49,579 nt of DNA from an uncultured Bacteroidales bacterium (GTDB lineage: Bacteria; Bacteroidota; Bacteroidia; Bacteroidales; UBA932). Position 1 is the stretch's first letter. Each line of letters opens with the position of its first letter. Location: positions 1 to 49,579 of the forward strand of contig ONDR01000022.1 in NCBI GenBank assembly GCA_900316675.1. The letters are read 5' to 3'. The notes below the pieces were generated by a model, which was given only the letters and a program-made list of their open reading frames with translations, made no database searches and was not told the DNA's origin. Positions 1 to 7,663 of the stretch are shown here, in pieces. The position numbers were made by a program, and so were the translations under genes.

Positions 1-170
1 ATATCATACGAGAAGCGCCACAAGGCAAAGCTGGCCCGTTATTACATTTGAGAGCCTGGGCGTTGTAAAAGCACTTGTATCAGAATTTGTGGGTTATAGG
101 ACTTTGATTTATTTTCCTCCTAATATGAGCGTATCAGGCGCAGCATAACTCGAGGAAGCGCCTGTTGCTG
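1..170. other. Left edge, no identified gene
   Basis: No recognisable gene. Frame 1 is open from base 1 to a TGA at 49-51 (16 codons), so the tail of a coding sequence cut by the window edge is possible, but 16 residues are too few to identify. Bases 52-130 are AT-richer than the GC-rich IS110 sequence that follows. Confidence 0.3.
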
Positions 171-172
171 AG

Positions 173-349
173 CGCCGGCGGATCCGGTGTGGCCGTTATA
201 GGCTGTCAGGGTTTCCCAGTGTTCCTACAATGGCTGCATCGGACACAGGGAAAGAGGATGGTCCGACGCTGGTGGCCGACGAATCCGGTTTGGCCATGTG
301 CGGCTGTCCAGATGATCTTTTTTGTCATGCCGCCGGATTCGCTGGCGCC
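173..349 (+). ncRNA. Candidate IS110 bridge RNA (two long hairpins)
   Basis: Bases 183-202 pair with 224-243 in a 20-bp stem with four G-U wobbles and one A-C mismatch, closing a 21-nt loop. Bases 280-288 pair perfectly with 333-341; the stem continues inwards through 291-294/329-332 and 296-298/326-328 after small bulges, and outwards less perfectly to about 271-349. The 5' strands of both hairpins share 19 of 26 positions (182-207 and 283-308), with the variable positions mostly in one block. Known IS110-group elements encode a bridge RNA with two such guide loops between the left end and the transposase, so position and shape both fit. Which loop reads target and which reads donor DNA is not resolved. 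Confidence 0.5.
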
Positions 350-1392
350 GACTGATAGCCGATAGGTTGATGTCGAGGCGCGCTTGGCGCAGCCTGCTCT
401 CTCAAAGTAATGCCGTGGTTGGTGCCGTGGCCGAACGCCAGCTCCTCGCGAACGAAGGGAGCCGAATGGAAAGAGAGTTCGATATCAGCTGCGGGGTCGA
501 CGTGGGCAAGTGGTCGCATCACTTCACGGCGATCGACAGGCGAACGGGCGAAGTTCTGCTGAACGCGAAGATCGGGCAGGACGAGCGCGAGATCCGCGAC
601 GCCCTCGGAGAGCTCATGCACGTCGGAAGGACCATGGTCGTGGTCGACCAACCCGGCAGCATGTCCGCCCTGCTCTTCGCAATCGCCGACGACATGGGCG
701 TTCGCTTTCACCAGGCCGTCAGCCCGTGTTTCGATCTCAAGTCCGCTGGAACCATAGTAGAGCAGATCAAAATGGTTTTTGCCGGTGGAGATCATGAAGT
801 ACGCCTTGGAAGCCTCGTCTCCCAGCCCCTCGATCCAGTCCAGGGTGGGGGTGGTGACATCCAGGAGCGTTACGTTTTTCTCGGAAGCCACGGCCTTCAT
901 GGCCGCAGGATAATCCGTATGGCAGTTCCGGTCCAGACCGCCTTCCTTGAACCAGCGGCGGGCAACGGGAGTAAGAAGCACCGGGGTGCCTCCTTTTTCA
1001 CGTACGCCGTCTATGAAAAGCCGCAGGTTATCCTGATATGCGCCGAATGGTGCAGCATAACGTGTTGAGTCTGATTCTTTTGCGTCGTTATGTCCAAACT
1101 GGATGAATACATAGTCTCCCGGGCGGACGGCATCATAAACCTTCTGCCACAAGCCAAGGGTCCTGAAGCTTTTGGTACTTCGTCCGTTCTGGGCGTAATT
1201 AATAACCTTTACGGCTCCGGGATCCAGGAAGTTCTGGAACATCATGCCCCAGCCACGTTCTTCTCCTGCCTTCTTGAGGTCCTTTTCTGCCATTGTACTG
1301 TCCCCCATCAGGTGGATGGTGAACGAACTGCTAACCATCCATACCGAAACCAAGCACAGGAACGATGCTACAAGAGAGAGTATCCTTTTCAT
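325..1392 (-). CDS. SGNH rhamnogalacturonan acetylesterase-like protein, 3' end fused to foreign DNA
   Basis: Probable secreted esterase that removes acetyl groups from pectin backbone. Residues 1-23 form a signal peptide. SGNH blocks are visible: block I GDSTMAEK (nucleophile Ser near residue 32), block II with Gly in QNGRSTKSF, block III QFGHNDAK. Block V is not intact: around residues 204-212 the text reads GKNHFDLLY, so there is a His207 without an Asp three residues before it and an Asp209 followed by Tyr212, but no D-x-x-H. The family-like sequence ends at about residue 229 (nt 706). The remaining ~125 residues are the antisense of the IS110 fragment, so the native stop is lost. It lies one base after the GH28 gene and is surely co-transcribed with it. 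Confidence 0.7.
   Translation of the reverse strand: MKRILSLVASFLCLVSVWMVSSSFTIHLMGDSTMAEKDLKKAGEERGWGMMFQNFLDPGAVKVINYAQNGRSTKSFRTLGLWQKVYDAVRPGDYVFIQFGHNDAKESDSTRYAAPFGAYQDNLRLFIDGVREKGGTPVLLTPVARRWFKEGGLDRNCHTDYPAAMKAVASEKNVTLLDVTTPTLDWIEGLGDEASKAYFMISTGKNHFDLLYYGSSGLEIETRADGLVKANAHVVGDCEEQGGHAAGLVDHDHGPSDVHELSEGVADLALVLPDLRVQQNFARSPVDRREVMRPLAHVDPAADIELSFHSAPFVREELAFGHGTNHGITLREQAAPSAPRHQPIGYQSAPANPAA
466..708 (+). pseudogene. IS110 transposase, N-terminal ~80 residues
   Basis: ATG at 466 follows a good Shine-Dalgarno-like AGGGAG. The product begins MEREFDISCGVDVGKWSHH, the RuvC-like start of IS110 transposases with the first catalytic Asp in VDVGK. VVVDQPGSMSALL follows, the second acidic block in the form common in actinobacterial members. 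After about residue 80 (nt 703-712) similarity stops and the frame continues to 1068 only as the antisense of the esterase gene. Full members are about 400 residues with a C-terminal serine-containing domain, all missing here. The fragment cannot be active by itself. Confidence 0.7.
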
Positions 1393-1393
1393 A

Positions 1394-2869
1394 TTACAAC
1401 TCCTTACCGTTTATTACAACCTTGTTAAAGGTGACATCCTTGACATTGTACATCTCCAGGCCCTTCTTGGCAGTAAATACACAATTGCGGAAGGTAACCT
1501 TGTCCAACGGAAGTTCCGGAAGGCCGTTTATATATATTGCCTGCTTTGCTCCGGCACAAATCACATTGCTAATGTGGATATCCCTGAATTCAGGTGTCGT
1601 TTCATCTACCGGAACGATGTCGCTTCCGCCACCGTCCTTCATATCGGACGCTGCCACACCCGCATAGTAAAGATTGAAGATAACTCCGTATGACTCAATA
1701 TCTTTCATACGGATATCGTCGCACCATATATTCTTGACAAGACCGCCTCTGCCACGAGTGCTCTTGAATCGCAGGCCGACATCGGTACCAAGGAAACTGC
1801 AGTCTGCCACGTAGATATTCTCCACACCGCCGGACATTTCGCTGCCGATTACAAAACCGCCGTGGCCATGATAAACGGTGCAGCCCCTTATTATAAGGTT
1901 CTTGCACGGGCGCGCATGACGGCGTCCATCCTCGTCCTTACCGGATTTGATGCAGATTGCATCGTCACCTACATCGAAGGTAGAATTGGTCAGCATTACA
2001 TTCTCACAACCATCTATGTCAATTCCGTCACCATTGGTGCTGTAATAAGCACACTTGACCATAATGTCATTAACAATGACGTTCCTGCACCAAAGCGGAT
2101 GCACATGCCAGCAGGGGGAATTCTGGAAAGTAACGCCCTCCAGCAGGATATTTTCACAATTGCGGAGTGAAACAAGTACAGGACGAAGGAAGGTCTTAAT
2201 CTCGTTCTCGTCCAGATCCTCTGCCGGCTTGTTAAGCGAGCCGGCAGTCAGGCGGGCCTTCTTGTAGCCCTCGTTGGGATACCATACCTTACCGTCATCT
2301 GACAGCACACCGCCCTTTCTTTTAAGAACGGTCTTCCACACGTCGTCGCTGACCTTACGTTTCTTTACCTCACGCCAGGCATCGCCATTTCCATCAATTA
2401 TACCCTTTCCGGTGATGGCGATATTACGCGCGCCCGTAGCATTAATAGGAGAAATGCAGCGACGAAGGTCAAGGCCCTCGAAGTTTGTATCAATTATGGG
2501 GTAAAGGTCTTCGTTATCTGAAAACAGAATAACGGCACCTTGCTCAAGATGGAGCTCAATATTGTTTTTAAGAGTGATTGGACCGGTAAGCCAGATTCCC
2601 GCCGGAACAGTAACCGTGCCGCCACCCTGGTTTGAAAGGTTTTCGACAGCTGCTGCAAATGCTTCTGTATTAAGTGTTTGTCCATCAGGAACAGCACCAA
2701 AATCCGTTATTGCTACGCTGCGTGAAGGAATAACAGGACGAGCGACAAAGGGCATATCAAATGGCTTATTATCATCTGTTTGCCCGGCCTGTAACGATTT
2801 AGTTCCAGGGCCGCAAAAAACTGTGGATACCAAGGCTGCTAATAGCACCAAACAATGAAAACACTTCAT
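1394..2869 (-). CDS. GH28 polygalacturonase-like glycosidase
   Basis: Secreted or periplasmic right-handed beta-helix enzyme acting on galacturonan or rhamnogalacturonan. The N-terminus (to about residue 20) is a signal peptide. The pectate-lyase-like start ITDFGAVPDG is near residue 54. Catalytic motifs of GH28 appear in order: NGDGIDID (the family's N-x-D), VGDDAICIKSG (the Asp pair), HGHGGFVIGSE (the His), and LRFKSTRGRGG (equivalent to the R-I-K substrate-binding triad). At 491 residues it has the usual length of Bacteroidota members. It is the first gene of a two-gene operon with the esterase, behind a promoter and operator at 2913-2953. Exact substrate (homogalacturonan versus rhamnogalacturonan) cannot be told. 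Confidence 0.9.
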   Translation of the reverse strand: MKCFHCLVLLAALVSTVFCGPGTKSLQAGQTDDNKPFDMPFVARPVIPSRSVAITDFGAVPDGQTLNTEAFAAAVENLSNQGGGTVTVPAGIWLTGPITLKNNIELHLEQGAVILFSDNEDLYPIIDTNFEGLDLRRCISPINATGARNIAITGKGIIDGNGDAWREVKKRKVSDDVWKTVLKRKGGVLSDDGKVWYPNEGYKKARLTAGSLNKPAEDLDENEIKTFLRPVLVSLRNCENILLEGVTFQNSPCWHVHPLWCRNVIVNDIMVKCAYYSTNGDGIDIDGCENVMLTNSTFDVGDDAICIKSGKDEDGRRHARPCKNLIIRGCTVYHGHGGFVIGSEMSGGVENIYVADCSFLGTDVGLRFKSTRGRGGLVKNIWCDDIRMKDIESYGVIFNLYYAGVAASDMKDGGGSDIVPVDETTPEFRDIHISNVICAGAKQAIYINGLPELPLDKVTFRNCVFTAKKGLEMYNVKDVTFNKVVINGKEL

Positions 2870-2912
2870 TTTTATTCTGATTTTCGCGTAAATCTCCTAG
2901 TGTAAAACGTTG

Positions 2913-2920
2913 CAAATATA
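2913..2920 (-). promoter_or_regulatory. Promoter -7 box of the GH28-esterase operon
   Basis: Minus-strand TATATTTG matches the Bacteroidota -7 consensus TAnnTTTG, 43 bases before the GH28 start. No good TTG lies at the expected -33 position. Operator 1 (2936-2953) occupies that place. Confidence 0.6.
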
Positions 2921-2935
2921 ATCAATTTTTTCAAT

Positions 2936-2953
2936 TCCGTGCACGTTCACGGA
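2936..2953. promoter_or_regulatory. LacI-type operator 1
   Basis: TCCGTG-6 nt-CACGGA, a perfect 6-bp inverted repeat around CACGTT. It overlaps the -33 region of the leftward promoter. The same 13-base core (with one change) recurs at operator 2, exactly 33 bp away, about three helical turns. Confidence 0.65.
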
Positions 2954-2968
2954 AAAATTTTCAAAAAA

Positions 2969-2986
2969 TTCGTGTACGTTCACGGA
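2969..2986. promoter_or_regulatory. LacI-type operator 2
   Basis: TTCGTG-6 nt-CACGGA, a near copy of operator 1 (16 of 18 bases). It sits over the -33 region of the rightward promoter of the LacI gene. Each divergent promoter therefore has its own operator, in the same position. Confidence 0.65.
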
Positions 2987-3003
2987 AAATACGCAATAAT
3001 TAC

Positions 3004-3011
3004 TATATTTG
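3004..3011 (+). promoter_or_regulatory. Promoter -7 box of the lacI-GH43 operon
   Basis: TATATTTG fits TAnnTTTG, 26 bases before the chosen LacI start at 3038. The position supports that start rather than the open frame that begins upstream at 2939, which would place the promoter and operator inside the gene. Confidence 0.6.
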
Positions 3012-3037
3012 CAGAAACAATTATCCGTCAAAAAGAT

Positions 3038-4090
3038 ATGGCACAGGAAAGGAAAGTCACTATTTTGGACATTGCAAGCTATACCGGCCTCTCAAAAGGC
3101 ACTATAGACAGGGTACTTCACAACAGAGGAGAAGTGTCAAAGAAAAGCTACGAAAAGGTAATGTCCGCAATTAAGGAAATGGGCTACGAGCCTGACCTGA
3201 ACGCATCCATCCTTGCACGTAAGGAAGCAGAACGAATTGCCCTGCTTATGCCGGAAAAAGAAAAAGGGACCTTCTGGGAACTGGCTTTGTCCGGCCTGGA
3301 AGAAGTTAAAGAGCACTTCCTTCCCATGCGTATCCGGATAGACCAGTATTCCTACGACCAATACAGCGAGGAATCCTTCTGTGACACCTGCAGCAGGCTA
3401 CTGGAAGACAAGCCTGCCGGAGTAGTGATAGTCCCCATTTTCCAGGCTGCCACCATTACATTCTGCCAGGAATTGAACGAAGCCGGTATCCCCTACTGTT
3501 TCATAGACTCCAAACTTGACTCAGAGAATTATCTTGCCTACTTTGGCATGCCTATGTACAAGAGCGGCTACTTATGTGCAGACCAGCTTACCTGCGGCGG
3601 CAAGGTAGATGATGTATTGATTGTACGCGTACACCGCGACAAAGGGCGCCAATCAGACCCTACCGTCAACCGTCGTGCCGGATTCATGGATTACATGCTC
3701 CAGAAGTATCCTTCCTGTAATATTCACAGCCGTTTCATAGATTCTACGGACAAAGACATGACAATGGCTACGATGGAGGCTTTTTTCAGAGAACATCCTT
3801 CCGTTAAGCACATAGCCATGTTCAACTCCAGGATTCATCTTCTTGTACCTTTCCTGGAGAAATATCCGGACCCCGAACGCCGCGTGGTTGCCTTTGACAA
3901 TCTTAACGCAAACATGGCAGCGCTACGCCACGGGACCATATCCGTGCTGATCGGCCAGCACCCGGAAAAACAGGTATTCAATGCCATACAGACTATGTCC
4001 GACTTCATACTTCTTGGCCGCAGGCCGCAACGGACAGATAATTACATGCACATGGATATCCTGACTCCGTTCAATCTGGAAAACTACTGA
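3038..4090 (+). CDS. LacI-family transcriptional regulator
   Basis: DNA-binding regulator of the pectin genes, 350 residues. The N-terminal helix-turn-helix is clear (VTILDIASYTGLSKGTIDRV), followed by the hinge region around GYEPDLNASILAR and a periplasmic-binding-protein-like sensor domain to the end. The ATG at 3038 was chosen because the family starts a few residues before the helix-turn-helix and because the promoter and two operators lie just upstream. It is transcribed away from GH28 and is followed after 2 bases by the GH43-esterase gene, so it is probably autoregulated together with it. The effector is unknown; a pectin-derived sugar is the natural guess. Confidence 0.9.
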   Translation: MAQERKVTILDIASYTGLSKGTIDRVLHNRGEVSKKSYEKVMSAIKEMGYEPDLNASILARKEAERIALLMPEKEKGTFWELALSGLEEVKEHFLPMRIRIDQYSYDQYSEESFCDTCSRLLEDKPAGVVIVPIFQAATITFCQELNEAGIPYCFIDSKLDSENYLAYFGMPMYKSGYLCADQLTCGGKVDDVLIVRVHRDKGRQSDPTVNRRAGFMDYMLQKYPSCNIHSRFIDSTDKDMTMATMEAFFREHPSVKHIAMFNSRIHLLVPFLEKYPDPERRVVAFDNLNANMAALRHGTISVLIGQHPEKQVFNAIQTMSDFILLGRRPQRTDNYMHMDILTPFNLENY

Positions 4091-4092
4091 TC

Positions 4093-6804
4093 ATGAGGCC
4101 GCTGAATTCATTAATTGCCGCACTTGCCGCAGCTGTCGGGCTTGTTTTGCCCGTCAAGGCAGGTGCGCAGGAATGGCATTATACCAACCCTGTCCTGCAC
4201 ATGGACTTCTCTGATCCTGACGTATGCCAGGCAGACGGAGCGTACTACATGACGGCATCGTCGTTCAATTTCTTCCCTGGCCTGCCAATACTCAAATCCA
4301 CTGATCTTGTACATTGGAAGCAGGTAGGGGCCGCCCTAACAGATTATCCGCAGCCACTGGGGCACGGAGAAGGCATCTGGGCTCCGTCAATAAGATATCA
4401 TGACGGCTGGTTCTACATCTTTGCCGCCGACCCGGACCGGGGAATCTTTATGGTCAGGACACAGGATCCCGAAGGCGAATGGGAGCCGCCGGTATGGGTG
4501 GTCAGGCAGAAAGGTTTCATAGATCCTTGTCCGCTATGGGACGATGATACCGGACAAGCCTGGCTATCGCACGCAGCGGCAGGTTCGCGCGCAGGCCTTA
4601 AAAGCGTGCTTTTCATAGCACCCCTGTCGCAGGACGGAACAAGGCTTACAGGGCCGTCCAGTATTGTTTTTGACGGACATCTTACCCAACCTACCATAGA
4701 AGGCACAAAACTGTACAAGCATAATGGCCGATACTATCTGTTTGCACCGGCCGGTGGTGTTGCAACCGGCTGGCAGACTGTCTTGCGTGCCGACGAAATT
4801 ATGGGCCCGTGGGAAGAAAAAGTAGTGATGGCCTGGGCCCAAGGAACCGTCAACGGACCTCACCAGGGCGCCTGGGTTAAGGATAAAGCAGGTGCAGACT
4901 GGTTCCTGCATTTCCAGGACAAAGGAGCTTACGGACGAATTGTCCACCTGCAGCCGATGCAGTGGAAGGCAAACGGATGGCCTGTTATAGGCGAAGATCC
5001 TGACGGCGATGGAGTCGGCCAGCCTGTCAAGGCCTGGACAGCACCTGCCGGCTGGGATGAAGGTCCTTATAGCCTGCCGTCCCAATGGGAATTCCCGGCA
5101 ATCCCCTCCCCTTACTGGCGCTACGACCTCAAGGACGGAGGATTACGTCTATATAGCGTAGAACAAAGCGGTCAAGGTCTTTGGAATTGCGGCAACATTA
5201 TACAGCAAAAATTCCCCGCAGAGCGTTTTATTGTTTCTGCAAAACTGACATTCAGGCCCAATCCACAGCTTAAGGAGCACGGAGAAAAAGCTGGTTTCGT
5301 AGTTATGGGTAACGATTACGCAGGCCTTACACTTACAGATACAGGCTCGCTTGCAAAGCTTTCATTCATAAGCTGTAAAGCTGCCTCCAAAGGCGCAGAA
5401 GAAGAAGTGGAAGAAATTTGCGACATCGGCTATAAACACCTGAAAATAAACAATTTATACAATTCTAAAAACATACCGGAAGTAAGATATCCTGACATTC
5501 CTGAAGCCACGCTCTGGGTTAAGCTGGAGCTCCGTCCAAAAGAAGTGGAAGGCAATGTCCCAGATGCTATATGCCGCTTCTATTATTCCACAGACGGAAT
5601 TGTATATCAGCGGGCAGGCAAAAACTTTACCGCCAAGCCGGACATGTGGACCGGCGCAAAATTCGGCTTCTTCTGCAACCGCTACTCCAAGAAAAACGAT
5701 GCAGGCTGCCTGGACATAACGGATATCCTTGTAAAACCGGAGTTCGCCCCGCTGGATGGCTTCAATTACGAGGAGGCCATGGTTCCACAATACATCCTGC
5801 CGGATCCGCTGCAATACCCTGATGGTAAAATGGTTACATCGGCAAAGGAATGGAAATCAAAACGCCGGGAGCAGGTCCTTCATCTTCTGGAAGAAGAATA
5901 CGGAACCGTTCCTCCAAGACCGGAAGGCCTGAGCTGGCGAATTAAAGGAGAGAGTCCTTATCTTGACGGCTCCGTAACCAAAAGGGACATTACCATATAT
6001 CTGGACAAAGCTGCACGCGACAGCATAAATCTTGTGGTATTTTTACCAAAGACATCGGCTAAGCGCACAGACAAGGGACTCCCCTGCTTCCTTGGAGTTA
6101 ACTTCTTTGGCAACAATACCATAGATAAAGAGCAGGCTCACCGCTGGCCCATTGCAGAAATCACCTCCAGAGGCTACGCCGTGGCCACTTTCTGCTGTGA
6201 AGACCTGGCACCGGACAACGACCTTTCTCTGGGAATACGCGCACGGTATCCTGAGTATACATGGGGACATCTGGCCGCCTGGGGCTGGGGGCTTTCTCGC
6301 GCCCTGGACTATTTTCTTGAAGGAGATCCGGACATTGACGGAAAGCGGATAGCAGTATTCGGACACTCCCGCATGGGCAAGGCTGCCGTATGGGCAGGCG
6401 CCCGTGACACCCGCTTTGCAATGGTCATCTCAAATGCCTCTGGTTGCGGAGGCGCCGCAATAAGCCGTCGCCGTTTTGGAGAAACCATACGCCGCATAAA
6501 CACCCACTTCCCCTACTGGTTCGCCTCATCCTTCCATAAGTATAACGACAACGAAGCGATGATGCCCTTCGACCAGCATGAAGTCCTGGCCCTCATTGCC
6601 CCCAGGCCTCTTTTTGTAGAAAGTGGAACAGAGGACAGATGGTCCGATCCCGAAGGCGAAAAACAAGGCCTGGAAGCCGCCCTGCCCGTATATAAACTTT
6701 ACGGAGCGGAATCCGTCACTGGTTACGGAATCCGCCCCGGAAAGCATGAAATTCTTTTGGAAGACTGGCTACATTATCTTTCTTTCGCCGACCTCCACCT
6801 ATAG
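4093..6804 (+). CDS. Two-domain enzyme: GH43 glycosidase + CE15-like esterase
   Basis: A 903-residue secreted fusion. A signal peptide covers residues 1-25. The GH43 five-bladed propeller follows, with the catalytic Asp in FSDPDV (Asp41), a second Asp in IDPCPLW and a Glu in PTIEGTKLY; a beta-sandwich accessory domain runs to about residue 555. From about 560 to the end there is an alpha/beta hydrolase resembling CE15/CE19-type esterases: nucleophile Ser759 in GHSRMGKAAVWAGA, then SNASGCGG, DQHEVLALIAPRPL with an acidic ESGTEDRW, and a late His in PGKHEILLEDW. It probably cleaves a decorated pectin or xylan side chain, coupling removal of an arabinose or xylose with an ester. It follows the LacI gene by 2 bases and meets folD tail to tail with 2 bases between. 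Confidence 0.85.
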   Translation: MRPLNSLIAALAAAVGLVLPVKAGAQEWHYTNPVLHMDFSDPDVCQADGAYYMTASSFNFFPGLPILKSTDLVHWKQVGAALTDYPQPLGHGEGIWAPSIRYHDGWFYIFAADPDRGIFMVRTQDPEGEWEPPVWVVRQKGFIDPCPLWDDDTGQAWLSHAAAGSRAGLKSVLFIAPLSQDGTRLTGPSSIVFDGHLTQPTIEGTKLYKHNGRYYLFAPAGGVATGWQTVLRADEIMGPWEEKVVMAWAQGTVNGPHQGAWVKDKAGADWFLHFQDKGAYGRIVHLQPMQWKANGWPVIGEDPDGDGVGQPVKAWTAPAGWDEGPYSLPSQWEFPAIPSPYWRYDLKDGGLRLYSVEQSGQGLWNCGNIIQQKFPAERFIVSAKLTFRPNPQLKEHGEKAGFVVMGNDYAGLTLTDTGSLAKLSFISCKAASKGAEEEVEEICDIGYKHLKINNLYNSKNIPEVRYPDIPEATLWVKLELRPKEVEGNVPDAICRFYYSTDGIVYQRAGKNFTAKPDMWTGAKFGFFCNRYSKKNDAGCLDITDILVKPEFAPLDGFNYEEAMVPQYILPDPLQYPDGKMVTSAKEWKSKRREQVLHLLEEEYGTVPPRPEGLSWRIKGESPYLDGSVTKRDITIYLDKAARDSINLVVFLPKTSAKRTDKGLPCFLGVNFFGNNTIDKEQAHRWPIAEITSRGYAVATFCCEDLAPDNDLSLGIRARYPEYTWGHLAAWGWGLSRALDYFLEGDPDIDGKRIAVFGHSRMGKAAVWAGARDTRFAMVISNASGCGGAAISRRRFGETIRRINTHFPYWFASSFHKYNDNEAMMPFDQHEVLALIAPRPLFVESGTEDRWSDPEGEKQGLEAALPVYKLYGAESVTGYGIRPGKHEILLEDWLHYLSFADLHL

Positions 6805-6806
6805 AA

Positions 6807-7658
6807 TTACTTCTGCCTGCTTAGGAAGCAGTGGATGGTATTTTTCATGAGCATGGCGATGGTCATGGGACCTACGCCGCCGGGAACCGGAGTGATCCAG
6901 GATGCAACGGGCTCGGCTGAAGCAAAGTCAACATCGCCACAGAGCTTGCCCTCTGCATTACGGTTCATACCTACATCAATGATAACGGCACCGGGCTTAA
7001 CCATTGAGCCATCGACCAGACCGGCCTTACCAACAGCGGTGATAAGTACGTCTGCGCTGCGGCAAACGGCACCAAGGTCAGCGGTACGTGAATGTGCGAT
7101 GGTAACTGTTGCGTGGCGGTCAAGCAGCAACTTGGCAACAGGCTTGCCAACAATATTGCTACGGCCCACTACAACGGCATTTTTACCCTTGAGCTCGTAA
7201 CCGATGCTGTCGATAAGACGCATGATACCGGCAGGTGTGCAGGGAACGATGCAATCCTTGCCAAGCCAAAGGCCGGCTACGTTTCCGGGATGGAAGCCAT
7301 CCACATCCTTCTCACGGGCGATGGTATCGATAACCTTCTCTTCATCAATGTGTTTAGGCAAAGGAAGCTGAACCAGAATACCATCAACTACGGGGTCGTT
7401 GTTAAGATCTACGATTTGCTTCAGAAGGGCTGCCTCCGTAATGTCGGCGGGGAGTTCAATAAGCCTGGACTCCATGCCAGTATAGGCTGCAGCTTTAACT
7501 TTATTGCGAACGTAAACCTGGCTGGCGGGGTTCTCGCCAACTATGATTACAACCAGGCAGGGCTTGCGGCCGTACTTGGCCTCCAGCTCCGGTACCTGCT
7601 GTTTAACTTCGTCCTTAACTACAAGGCTCAAAGCCTTTCCATCTATAATCTGTCCCAT
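6807..7658 (-). CDS. folD: Methylenetetrahydrofolate dehydrogenase / cyclohydrolase
   Basis: Cytosolic bifunctional enzyme that interconverts 5,10-methylene- and 10-formyl-tetrahydrofolate, the formyl donor for PurN and PurH. Family motifs: YVRNKVKA (catalytic Lys), [19 protein letters not shown] (nucleotide binding), and [11 protein letters not shown] at the C-terminus. The ATG at 7658 gives the standard start [10 protein letters not shown] and 283 residues; the open frame extends 8 codons further but overlaps purD. It is the last gene of the purine operon, 5 bases after purD, a placement that makes metabolic sense. Confidence 0.93.
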   Translation of the reverse strand: MGQIIDGKALSLVVKDEVKQQVPELEAKYGRKPCLVVIIVGENPASQVYVRNKVKAAAYTGMESRLIELPADITEAALLKQIVDLNNDPVVDGILVQLPLPKHIDEEKVIDTIAREKDVDGFHPGNVAGLWLGKDCIVPCTPAGIMRLIDSIGYELKGKNAVVVGRSNIVGKPVAKLLLDRHATVTIAHSRTADLGAVCRSADVLITAVGKAGLVDGSMVKPGAVIIDVGMNRNAEGKLCGDVDFASAEPVASWITPVPGGVGPMTIAMLMKNTIHCFLSRQK

Positions 7659-7663
7659 ATTCT

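Larger units (their letters stand above)
131..708 (+). mobile_element. IS110-family element, left end only (truncated)
   Basis: A noncoding, highly structured leader of about 300 bases is followed by the start of a DEDD-type transposase gene (from 466). This is the usual order of an IS110-group left end: noncoding RNA region, then transposase. Codon use in the transposase part is GC-rich (many GCG, CTC, CGC, ATC codons), unlike the Bacteroidales genes to the right. The element is cut near 703-712, where the sequence changes into the end of an esterase gene read on the other strand. The exact left boundary cannot be set from sequence alone, because IS110 elements have no obvious terminal inverted repeats. 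The join may be a real truncation or an assembly chimera. Confidence 0.6.

Noticed and set aside
1..51. Open frame ending at TGA 49-51 as the tail of a gene
   Set aside because: Only 16 residues; no family can be assigned.
322..1068. Full 248-codon plus-strand frame as one transposase
   Set aside because: Only 466 to about 708 resembles IS110; upstream is the structured leader and downstream is antisense of the esterase.
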